Assembly (NCBI GenBank): GCA_947462335.1
Contig: OX381713.1
Location: 18,282,381 to 18,346,380, forward strand
Reading direction: 5' to 3'
Source of the DNA: Harmothoe impar
Taxonomy: Eukaryota > Annelida > Polychaeta > Phyllodocida > Polynoidae
DNA: 64,000 nucleotides
In this document: one piece after another, positions 53,760 through 64,000 of the stretch
Layout: each line of letters opens with the position of its first letter
Position numbering within the stretch: the stretch's first letter is position 1
Notes under the pieces: generated by a model
What the model was told of the DNA's origin: nothing
Databases searched by the model: none
The model's input: only the letters and a program-made list of their open reading frames with translations
Made by a program: the position numbers and the translations under genes

Positions 53760-54314
53760 GCCACTTATATCTTCCTGCAGAAGACTCCAATAAAAATCAT
53801 TCTCCTTTATTTGTAGGACTGCTAGGTAATTTATAAGTCACAAACCTTCATGACCTTTCCCACCTCCCAAGCCCTCTCAGCAACCCCATCCCTTCACCAG
53901 CTGCTCCCGAAGGTACGAGAGCAGTTCTCCCCAGGGTACCAAGGCAACACACTTAATGCATATAAAGTGTGTTCATTGCATCCAGGTAAACTGCAATTCA
54001 CATGCACACTCCCCTCAGCAGGCAATTTAAAGTGAAGAGGTTTGAGCTTTTATTGGTTCGATAGTCCAGAACTATGTGAGTAAATTGCAAGGGGAATTCC
54101 ATTACTGTAGGTCGACAGAGGTAGATTGCCGATATTGGCCTTGTTATAGCCAAAATACACATGCAAAATTGGTGAAAATACATACGTTTTCCCAATGCAC
54201 AGATCTCTACCAGACCTATTGAGCATTGTGGGATTTGAGTCTAATGGTATAACACATTGTATATTTGTTGTATAAAGTATGAAGTATGGATCCCTAGCAC
54301 TGTACTACAACTAT

Positions 54315-54425
54315 GTAGTAGTTATAGGACGTGTACTAATCTGTACGCGAAATACAGCTAAGGAGCCTTATAGGCTCCTTCATTGAATACCCCTACAGAT
54401 TGGCACTAGGCCTATAACTACTTTA
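54315..54425. repeat. Foldback hairpin
   Basis: GTAGTAGTTATAGG / CCTATAACTACTTTA outer arms, GTACTAATCTGTA / TACAGATTGGCAC middle arms and AAGGAGCCTTATAGGCTCCTT at the centre. Confidence 0.75.
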
Positions 54426-54669
54426 TACCACTAGTTGTATGCAGTATATGAGAGGTGTGAAATGCTTTGTTCTCCATGCCCGCTGTGGTATAAGGTAATA
54501 TATTTGCCATATCCAAGTATTATTTACACGTTTCCACGGAAACGTTCAAAGCTATTTGATTTGGCAAGTAACAGAAGTGGTAGCATCACAATGTTTAACA
54601 ACTTACATGTTTTTTATGTCAACATCGAATCTCTTTGAACAGGTTGGTCTACCCTAGGAATTTTAATCT

Positions 54670-54916
54670 GGCTGTGTCTCACCAAATCGATGCAAGTTGA
54701 AAGTCTACAATCAAGTGCAATCTATGACCGAGTGCAATCTATGACCAGGTACAACCTATGATCATGTGCGATCTATGACCGGGTGCAATCTATGACCGGC
54801 ACGTGTGATTTAAAGGTCTTTTTGAATTCAACTGAAATAAGCTTATAATATTATAAAGCCTTAAAACATCCATTAACTTCATAGCCTTTGAACTTGTATC
54901 AATTTGGTGAGACATG
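54670..54916. mobile_element. MITE with GTGTCTCA ends and 18-bp subterminal repeats, copy 2
   Basis: Left GGCTGTGTCTCACCAAAT and right AATTTGGTGAGACA. Five units of the type TGCAATCTATGACCGGG (54713-54800) follow the left end. The repeat unit differs from the 40.6-kb copy mainly by ATCTATGACC for ATCTTTGACC. Inserted within the large duplicated segment and absent from copy 2. Confidence 0.8.
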
Positions 54917-57084
54917 TCCATCTGAATAGCTTTCTTTTCCCTTTCTATGCATTTCTTTCCTGAACTCATCTTCAGGGGCTTCTTATAGTTCAGAATCAGA
55001 GAGAATTCCTGATTAGTCTAGAAATACCTTGGGAATAGTGCATCACTGCAAATACCCCTGAAGAGGTACACAGGTACATCAGTAAGCTGTATTGGTGTGT
55101 ACACATTCAAATACAAACCACAACACACAGTGAATCAGTTAAATCATTTACACTATTTCTCTACAGAAACCTAACACTGTGGTTTTGATGATGTGAAAGC
55201 TAATCTTTGCCATAGCCACGCCATCTTTACTTCCCCTTGTAGGTTGGTACTGCATGTATACAATAGGGGGGATATTGATCACAAATAAATCATGAGTGAA
55301 ATGTGCTTATATAACACACCTGCTAATATAAATATACATGCATAACAAGTTGTTTTTCTTGGTCGCCAAGACCAAACAGCATTGGCGGGGGTATATTGGA
55401 ATGGTTTGTCATGGTCAATTAAGATGTAGGAAAATACCCCCCACCCCCAAGCTTACCTGTAGGTAATAATCTAGAATAATGAAGTTATTATCTTGGGAAA
55501 CTCCACCAACGTGACAAGCATTTGGGTCTGGACTAAATGAAACCCAGAGACCAACTCATGAATCTCTAACTGAATCTCTGAGAAAATAGTGATTATTAGA
55601 TGGTACAATATTCTTAGGAAAATATACTATGAATGTACACATTTGCATTGAGTTTATTTGCAGGTTTTGATTATCAATCCCATCCCGATACCCTTTTTTA
55701 CCTGCCTGTCTTGATATATTTCACTGTTTGTTTTAAGTTTATTAATAGTGTTTTACGATATGGTACAGTATAAACTGCTAGTTGATTTTCTTGTCCATAT
55801 GATTTAATCATGAATCCAGTATGTTGTGTAAATTTCAAATACTCTCGAATATGTTTTATCTCATGGAATTTGCCCAAATCGCTTGCCTTGTTTATATACA
55901 TTTTCTTCAAAAGCCGATTAACCTGTGTTAGATAAGCACATACCGACCATTCCATGTATTAAAAAGATGTGTCAAAAAGATGTGTATCCTCGCAGAATAG
56001 TTAAGTTTAAATCTATATATATTATAGATATAGGATATTGCTATATCTAGATATGTCAGTGGAGTGGAGCCACAACTTTCTCTTTTCTACAGAGCATCAT
56101 CTATTATGCATGCTGCATTCAGTCTTTTAGGATTTCATTATGGTAACCTACGACCTATATTTGACATAAATGGGAGTCATAGAAATGAATAATCCACAGC
56201 ACCCTGTCAGCTAGAGAATAACAGCATAAGTTGAATTTTGAGGAGGATTCCAGGAAGGAATGGACAGTTAAGAGCAAAGCAACTTGGGTAGGCCTATCTG
56301 AAGCCGACATTCCCTGTGGTCATCAATCCAAATCAGCATGCCACCTCAGAGACAGCCAATATTGGATTTATGACTCATTACCAATAACATTAAGCAGATT
56401 CCATTAACAGAGCATAAATTTAATATTCACACTACAAGAAGGCAACGATGGAAGAAAGGCTGCCAGACCAAACATCAAGCAGGGCGTGCACTGCATTGTG
56501 GTAGGCACCCCCCCCCCCCCCCCAAATAAAAACATGGGCATTTAAGATGGTTTATAGGCATTTGTCCATCCAAACCTGAAATCTCAGGGAGAGAAGAATG
56601 ACATGTGTGGTCGCATGGGGGAATGGGACAACAGTGTAAAACCTAAATTACAAAGACCTCAGGATAGAGGGAAGGGGTGGGGAGAAATAAAAGAGACCTC
56701 AGGGGGGATTAGCTTTATCTGCAGGAAGTCATGAATACAAAAGTGTTTGTCTGTGGTTTTGTGATGGCAGGAAGCAAAAATGGCCTTTCTTTGGATGGCA
56801 ATGACTTTTCTCATCAACAAATAACAATAATTACTCATTCACTTAGTCTTGAAGAGGTGGTAAAATTGGTCTTTGTTGTTCATGTGACTGGGGAATCTTA
56901 TTTAAAGCGTTGTATTGTGAGAACATGGCTGTTTTTAACTACCCAACGTTTTACTAAAATGTCTGTTATTTAGCTCCCTAACTTCTATTTCGCCAACTAA
57001 GGTGGACACTATTTTATGACGTTATGAAAAGTAATAAGTTTTAATGATGGTTAATTGTCTTAACCCTTCCTTTCCCAGAACTCC

Positions 57085-57700
57085 TAAGGGACCCACTCTG
57101 CAACTGCAGTTGTATCAATCCTGCTAGCTGTAGTAACTGCACTTAGCAGTCAACCATCCAACTGCTAACTGTATCAAAAGACTGCTAAGAGTATCAATTT
57201 CTAGGTATGCCTGTTATAGGGACATCCAACCGCTATCTGTTTAAAAAAATGATGGGTTTAGATGCAAAACGAGATAAATCCATCCCAGACGTGAAGCATA
57301 AAGTGTTTTTTGTAAAGACAACCTAAAGAGGTGCAAAATGATAAATCTTGAAAAAATAGTTTGAGCATTATATTCCACAATCAATAATCTGTTTTTTTGT
57401 CAGATCTTTATCCCCATTTTCAAAATGACACTTACCGTATTCGACATAATAAGCGCCCAGGTCGATTGTAAATATTTTTTCATGGCGTTTTAGTACTTAA
57501 GAGTTAACTCGTCTCGAAAATCGCAAAATTTGAGCCTTTGTTCTAGTCTTAAATACCCCCCAAATGAGGGGGGGGGGCGCTTATTAGGGGGGAGGGCGCT
57601 TATTACGTCAAATACGGTATGTTGTTTTGCATCCAAACTGCCAACAAAGTGTAGTTACTACAGGTGATACACTTAGCAGTTGTACACCCACTGTATACAG
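57085..57700. mobile_element. Probable inverted-repeat element with GTAGTAACTGCAC blocks
   Basis: Left TGCAACTGCAGTTGTATCAA, GCTGTAGTAACTGCACTTAG; right (minus sense) TACAACTGCTAAGTGTATCA, CCTGTAGTAACTACACTT. Interior ATGCAAAACGAGATAAATCC / TTGTTTTGCATCCAAACTG is also inverted. Contains the nested MITE 57435-57617. Confidence 0.6.
57435..57617. mobile_element. MITE with CCGTATT(C/T)GACATAATAAGCGCCC-type ends, TA duplication
   Basis: Left CCGTATTCGACATAATAAGC / GCCC and right GGGCGCTTATTACGTC / AAATACGG, flanked by TA on both sides (57433-57434; 57618-57619). 183 bp. TA duplication fits Tc1/mariner-type mobilisation. Confidence 0.85.
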
Positions 57701-58834
57701 AGTATAAGTGCCATCCACTTCAAAAGCTATATAGTAGCAGGGGTGAAATTATAAGGACGTTTTAAACTTCCCATCTCTCTCAAGCAGTGACTACTAAAAA
57801 TCTCCTCATTCTGAGTTTCACATTGCATTTGTACATGTTTTGTCTCCAGGGAGCAGTAGATATTCAATCATGTGGGACAAATTATTAGTTTTCTAGGTAA
57901 CACCGTATTAAAGGCCTAGATGCATGCGCACAACCCTGCACATAAACTTTTTGCCAAGTGATCCTGCTTTCCACCTCTAACTGTTTGGGTGTCTAGCAAA
58001 TCCAAATCAAATGTCGGACAGCTGTTAACTTGCAGGACAGATAGCACAGTCGCTGTGCATTACATTGTATAACATTTGCTTTCTGTTCTAACTCTATTCT
58101 ATAGGATATGAGTGTCGATCTGCTACTTTATACTGTGAGTACTTCTGATAACTGTATGTATTATATTTCTATTCTAAAGGCTTGTTATTGACCGATGTGG
58201 GTAGCTTGCAAACTTGGCGTAACAGAGACTTTCCCATCGGCAATATAACTAATAGATAGGATTTCTCTGCCCAACCCATGTTGACAAAGCACTTCACTCC
58301 CAGGAAGGCTGTGTCGACATACCACCATAAGAAACGGTAAAGCAGTATCCAATTTCGCTTTAGAAACACCCTACAGGATATAGATGGAAAGGGAGTAATA
58401 ATATTAGTACTATTTTCCAAGACCAATAACAATTTGAAGGATCGTGTAACTGCTTTTACCACTCCTGCAGTAACCTATATATTTTCATATCCAGGCACAA
58501 TATATATGCACCGCCCTGCACGCAAATCAGAGAGGTTGAAGGACATAATATAAACTCAAGCTGACATGCAGCATTTGCGAGTATCTAGAATACATGTATC
58601 CCAGACAATATCCCTGATAATTTTTGATTTTCTATATATTCGGTAGGTATATACATGCATGTTTCAAACTTGAAAATTGTTGGCCAGTGGCCATATCCTA
58701 GGTACCCTAGGAATGCACTGTCATGAATGATACATACCCTTAAAATACTCCTTAGGATTACCTAGAAGCAGTGGCAGAAATACAAGGCTTTGGTGAAAAG
58801 AGAAAGGTAATTTGGCTTCTCCTTTGGCTTCCCG

Positions 58835-59105
58835 TGTTAAAGCTTGACCGTCATGGTTGAAGTGAGGCCAAAAGCACTTTTGGATATAGTTCAGTTTTGA
58901 TTCACAAGAGGGCTCTTAAGGGCTGGGAGCTCAGCTCTTACAGGCACAAGATAGGGTGAATATGTTGTAGCTGGACAATGCTCATGGTCCCCTGTCCAAA
59001 CACTGCTGCCCTCTGGTGGAACTGTTATTTTAGTCCATGTATGGAAAATGCTGAACTTATTCCGTGACGGTCCAGCTTTAACTATAATGATAACCTGGCA
59101 TGGCT
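58835..59105 (-). repeat. Family H repeat, copy 2, with CTCF-like site
   Basis: Minus strand matches 13921-14075 (AGCTACAACATATTCAC, TTAAGAGCCCTCTTGTGAAT, GAACTATA). Where copy 1 has the tRNA-Met-like part, this copy instead has CCACCAGAGGGCAGCAGTG (59001-59019, minus strand), a full match to the animal CTCF core consensus. Confidence 0.6.
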
Positions 59106-59404
59106 GCAACACCTCCACACTCTATATCAGGTAGTATTGGGTGGGCTTGGGGAGGTTAAAGAAAGATGCCGGTTTGTTATGTTTGTTTGAAATACTAAAC
59201 AGTAGAAGCCATGCAAAAAGAAGTCATTGAAAAGAGGGACTGGTAGGAATGGGGGAATTGCCAGAATACTACTTCCCCGTACTGATAATCTGACCAAGTA
59301 CTATTGGAAAATGCCTGAGGCAAAACAAGATAATGACTAATTCCTTGCTCAAAAGGACCTTGTCTGATATTCATTGAAATAGCGAAAGCTGAGGTGAGCT
59401 GTTC

Positions 59405-59522
59405 AGCACTATATAACCAATATTGTTTAACCTAAATTGGTCGTATAGGGAGCCAAGAAATGAATAAGGAATATCGAAGTTGGTCAATACTGACTTTTAG
59501 CATAAAGAATATCAGTGTGTAC
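59405..59522 (-). mobile_element. Fragment of the GGCTCCCTATAC MITE, copy 3
   Basis: Minus strand: ACACTGATATTC, GGCTCCCTATACGACCAA. Contains AGTTGGTCAATACTGAC. Internally deleted relative to the 22- and 43-kb copies. Confidence 0.6.
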
Positions 59523-59880
59523 ATCCTTCGCTGCCAGATTGCCGTGTTTGCTCTGTCGTAGTGGAATGTCTCATGCCTGCCAGCATAATTGATATATCCA
59601 TCATCAGACTCGATTTGCTTTATGAAAAGTGCTGTGAGCAGTCACAAAGATGCAATTTAACTTGTCAGCTTGATGTAATGTGCAGCTTTCACATGGCTGT
59701 CGTATGGTTATGTACACACAGGTACATTAGGCTGCTGCTGCTGGCCATTACAAGTATGTGCAGAGGGAGTTCTTAGTCCTTTTAGTACATGAAATCAGCA
59801 TTTGTCATTTTTTAATACACCGTCCTAATCCTGCTGAATAACTGGGTGATACGGCGTAGGTGTGACATGCCCAACCATCA

Positions 59881-59974
59881 GGGTGTATACGTCCTGTATG
59901 GTCGGTATAATGCTTGAATCTAGCCCCTGGCAAATAACTCACCAGGGCTGCATTCATGCACCATGACAACAAAT
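59881..59974 (+). repeat. Repeat block shared with 49956-50052
   Basis: GGGTGTATAC...TATGGTCGG, ATAATGCTT and CATGCACCATGACAACAAA in the same order as at 50.0 kb. Confidence 0.6.
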
Positions 59975-60314
59975 TGTTTAATTCACTATAGCACTATGCA
60001 ATTCATGATGGCGGCCATAAAGGGGCTGGCTACATGAAGTTAACATCCGCACACCTAAGCACTGATGTATAGTCCATATGTCGCAAACATGACTGTGATT
60101 GATGTTTATGGGGAGTCCCTACCACGCCTACAAACGAGGAGTCACCTCAACACCAGATGAAAGGCTGTGTACAGGAAAGGATTCTCGAAAGGAAATGTAA
60201 ATTGTAAAAGTCATTAATTTCCCATTGATGGAAATATTTCAGCAGCAGGTACTACTTCTAGTTTTTGAGAACTGGTAAATTCAAAAAGCACACTTATATT
60301 CTTCCTATGGGAGA

Positions 60315-62940
60315 CCAACTCTTCCATTTTCCTGCAGATAGTTTTGCTCAGAATCACTCTTCCTTTTTGGAAGACTTGCTAGGTAATTCATAAGTCGCTA
60401 ACCTTCAGGACCTCCCTGACATCCCCAGCCCGCTCACCACCCCCAGTCTCTTAGCCCCACCTCCCCCACCAGCTACTGCCAGGTAGGGGAGCAGCTCACA
60501 CCAGGGTACCAAGGCAACTGACTGAATGCATATATAGTGTGCTCTCTGCTCCCAGATAGACTGCAATTCACAAGCACAAGCAGTTTAAAGTGGAGAGGTT
60601 CAAGCTTTCATATGTGAAAGCGTCTAGAACTATGCGAGTAAATTACAATGGTGACAGGTATTGATTGCTGATATTGGCCTTGTTATATTTGTAACATCCC
60701 TGTAATATTGGTGACATACACAGGTACACAGATTATCAAACTCTACTGCATCTAATCCAGGTGTTTGCCTCGGTTATTAAAACCATGCAGCATCTGTGGG
60801 CACCATGGTCCGTTGGTGGTGTGGAAAACACTCAATAACATTATACAGGCAAAAGTGAATAGTTGGATAATGAAGTATGAAGTAATAATGTGGAGCCATC
60901 TCAGACATGTGATTCAAAGTATTGGCATCCTTGTTTTGCCAAGCTGGTAAAGTATTCAATATCCATGTAACATGTATAAACTTCTAGGACAGGACTCAGT
61001 GCTATTTCATTAAGAACTTCTTGCACAATTAGTTGTATCAAATAGTTAATAGCTTATGATTAGGTCACCCTCAAATTTCCTTGTAAAGGTTGTTCTTGAC
61101 AAGGAATATACACATTTCTGGATTCCCCTTCCCTTCAGGACTTAAACGTTTTCCTCCTGAACTGAGTGAGAAAGGGCTGCTCACCTTGCGACTGGTATGT
61201 CTCACTATCAGAGAGAATTCCTGACTAGTCTAGAAAGATTTCAGAGATAGTACCTCAGTGCAAATACCCTTGAAGAAGAACACAGTTACTTTGGTTAGCT
61301 GCATCAGTGTGTATGTTTAAATACAAACCACAACACACACTGTATCAGCAGAGTTATTTACACTATTTGCCAACACAAATTTAACACTGTGACTATGATT
61401 TTGGAGCTAATACTTGCTACAACTTCCTCTACTTACAAATGGTGCTCCCTACTTCTGTATTACAACTCCTATGCAAAAAATAATCTATGCATGCTGTTAA
61501 GCAGTCTCATCTTATCTTAATCTCATCTTATATATAGCAACCTTGGGAAACTGTCAATGAATGCTTGCCTCTGGTTGGTGCTTTATACCAGGTGATATAG
61601 AGGTGGGGCTAATTGCATATTTATCCTCAATAAAATGTGCTAATGTAACACATCTGCGAATATAAATATAGCCTGCATCGATAGTTGTTATCAAGCACCT
61701 CTGATACCCCTTTTCACTTGCCTTGTCATAGTGTTGGTTTAATTTACTGTCCTTTAAAGAGTGCACTATTGCTTTATGTACAATGTGGTACAGTAGAGAC
61801 AGCTAATAGATTCCACTGTGATATAATTTATTTATGCAGTGTGTTTTGCCAACCTCAAATCCCTTCAAAGATTATTTTTCTCATAGAGATCTGGCCAAAC
61901 TGCTTGCCTTATTTCTATACATTTCCTTCCTAAGCTGATTAACCTCTGTGGCACAAAACAAGCCCATCCCAACTCTCCTATCTATCAGTATCAGATAAAA
62001 GTGTGTCCCTGTAGAAGTGTTGTGTTACTTTAGGCGTGCATACATATACAGAAAGAGTTTATCTAAAGAAATTTCCCATATACTCCATGCCCTGTGGAGC
62101 CAATAAAGGATATTGCTGTACTAAGACTCTTTAGTTCAGAAAAGGGAGTCACACATATGAATAATGACCAAAACCATATCAGCGAGAGCATTACAGCATA
62201 CCAGGAAATGAATGAGCAGCTAAACCAAACACACTTAGGTATGTAAAGCCACTATTCCCTGGGGTCATTCATCCATATCAGCATGGCCCCTAGTGGATCT
62301 TAAGAGACAGCCAATATTGGATTCGTAGCTCACCACCAATGACACTAAGCAGATTACATTACCAAATCATGAGATTAAATATTCACATCACAAGAGGGCA
62401 ATGATTGAAGGTATGCAGTCAAACCAAACATTAAGCAGGATTGCCGCTGCATTGTGGTCGGCATGCCACTCCAAACAAATACAGTTATTTAACATGTTTT
62501 ATAGCTTCGTGTCCATCCAAATCTTAAAACTCAGGAAGAAAAGAGTGATTGTGCGAAATGTGTGATTGCATTGGGGAGCAGGACAACAGTGTAAAACCTG
62601 AATTACAAAGACCTCCAGCTAGAGGGAAGGGTTTGAGAGAAATGAAAAAGAGACCTCAGTGGGATTAGCTTCATCTGCAGGAAACCATGAATACAAAGGG
62701 GTTTGTCTGCTGTTTTTCTGATGACAGAAACCAAATATGGCCTTTCTTTAGATGCCAAGGACTTTCTCTTCAACAAGTTACAATAATTATTCATTCACTA
62801 AGTTTTGAACGGGTGGTAAAATTGGTCTTCACTGGTCATGTGACTGGGAAATTTCATTTAAAGTGTCTTATTGTGATAAAATTGCTGTCTTTTTGACTAC
62901 CCAACTTCTCACTAAAGTGGTCTGTAATATCTGTACTGGC
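60315..62940 (+). repeat. Large duplicated segment, copy 2
   Basis: Partner of 53760-56980. Blocks 60377-60655, 61205-61425, 61700-61975 and 62110-62912 align in the same order. It lacks the MITE and hairpin found in copy 1, so those inserted after duplication or were lost here. Confidence 0.8.
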
Positions 62941-64000
62941 TGAGTCCATTTAGATTGGACTAAAATCGGCAGATCTTCCCGGGTGACCATCTCAGATTTC
63001 ATCCTCATTTAGTAGGATGATAGCCCAATATGTCCCGAGTGTCATCTGTAAATATGAACTCCAAATTCTGAACGGTTTACGAATGGCGCCTCGTTAAGTG
63101 AAGGAGGGTGGGCTCATCAAAAGCAGTTCTCAAGGCTGGTCCATTTTCAGACATTTCTCATATGAAAACTCTGTCAACTAGGAGACACACAGCTATGAGC
63201 ACTCTAACTTCAAAGAAATGTGAAAAATGGACACAAAAGTGACATTTTATGATCATGTGGATTTATGTTGTTTTGCAAAAAAACTGTTTTGGGATTTATG
63301 TCGTTTTGCAAAAACACTAAATTGGTCATATATCTAAATTAAAGAAATATGATGCAAGGATCTTGAATGATCACATCTTGGTGTTTCATTGATGTCCTAC
63401 TCAACCCAGAAAAGTAAAAAAATGAAAAAAATAAATGCCTGGTACCAATTTAGGGGTAAATACAGAAAAATCACATTTAATCAGCTATTTTCTCTTTCAA
63501 TAATAGTCAAGGATTTCAAAAATCGATTTCTAGATATTTTATTTATTGCCCATTAATCATTAATGATTGAAAAAAAAATAATTCTGTTCACCATTTCTTC
63601 AAAATTAGAAATGTGCTGTTATCTCAAAACTCACAAAATGGATTTATGTCGTTTTGCATCCAAACTCTTCAAATGTATACCAGAATGCTGGTCTTGGGAA
63701 CCTTAGATATCATTAGAATCTAATCTCGTCCTTCCTTGGGGTTAGGCAGCCAACATTAGGGAAAGGCCTTCAAGTTGCCATGGTCATGGTCCCGCAACCC
63801 ACACATTAAACAGCTATTGCTAATCTGTTATATCACACAAAATGTCACATAATATAATAGTTGCCGTATATATAACTTTCAGCAGGTAGCTTGTGATGTC
63901 AGCACAGCATCAGTGGGTAAAGTGGTTTTAATACCGAGCTTAACTGGCTACTCCTCCCTGAAATGCTTATCTTCATTGTTTGCTTTTCCCCACTATTGTG
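62941..64000. repeat. AT-rich end region with repeated GGATTTATGT(C/T)GTTTTGCA motif
   Basis: The motif occurs at about 63260, 63293 and 63641, and in reverse inside 57240-57290. The last copy continues TCCAAACT as at 57620-57640, so this is probably a relative of the 57.1-57.7-kb element. No gene seen. Confidence 0.5.

Larger units (their letters stand above)
53760..56980 (+). repeat. Large duplicated segment, copy 1
   Basis: Collinear with 60315-62940 in at least four blocks: 53817-54095 (TGCTAGGTAATT, CAGGGTACCAAGGCAAC, AACTGCAATTCACA), 55000-55215 (CAGAGAGAATTCCTGA, CAAATACAAACCACAACACA), 55670-55960 (AATCGCTTGCCTT) and 56180-56955 (TGAATACAAA, GGTAAAATTGGTCTT). About 600 bp longer than copy 2, and it contains the hairpin 54315-54425 and the MITE 54670-54916. 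Diverged, so an old duplication. No coding region preserved in both copies. Confidence 0.8.

Noticed and set aside
1..64000. CRISPR array, operons, bacterial promoters or phage genes
   Set aside because: None present. The window has the texture of an animal genome: LINEs, SINEs, MITEs, microsatellites and long non-coding stretches. The only regular array with similar units (45505-46142) has no unique spacers.

Overview
This window looks like nuclear DNA of an invertebrate animal, probably marine. It is AT-leaning. It is dominated by non-LTR retrotransposon remains, many families of foldback or MITE-like DNA elements, and tRNA-derived sequences, and it contains no compact gene structure or operon. 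I cannot name the species from sequence alone; a deuterostome or lophotrochozoan would fit. I recognise no host protein-coding gene with confidence. The only long reading frames with clear family motifs are two reverse transcriptase remnants.

Layout. 0-14 kb is a dense patch of tRNA-like sequences of several isotypes (Ser-, Asp-, Gly-, Met-like and others), mixed with at least a dozen copies or pieces of one foldback element whose ends read GGGACCTTTAGCAA (family A here). At 6.7-9.7 kb a related larger element (family B) has the same ends but carries a tRNA-like sequence in its middle, and it has become a tandem and inverted array. Neither family A nor this tRNA-like density is seen after about 14 kb.

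15.6-21.7 kb holds two 5'-truncated non-LTR retrotransposons on the minus strand. Both have intact YADD reverse transcriptase motifs, and one keeps part of an APE-type endonuclease and a hexanucleotide 3' tail. 22-44 kb is mostly unannotated AT-rich sequence with scattered terminal-inverted-repeat elements, including a three-layer nest at 35.9-38.6 kb. 44.1-45.1 kb is GC-rich and could be the promoter or first exon of a minus-strand gene, but this is unproven. A 36-bp minisatellite follows at 45.5-46.1 kb. 53.8-57.0 kb and 60.3-62.9 kb are old collinear copies of the same segment.

Best candidate for something new: the A/B pair, a short palindromic DNA element and a relative with the same termini that has captured a tRNA-like (possible Pol III promoter) passenger. 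All repeat limits were read by eye and may be off by a few bases to tens of bases. Superfamily assignments rest on target-site duplications and are tentative.
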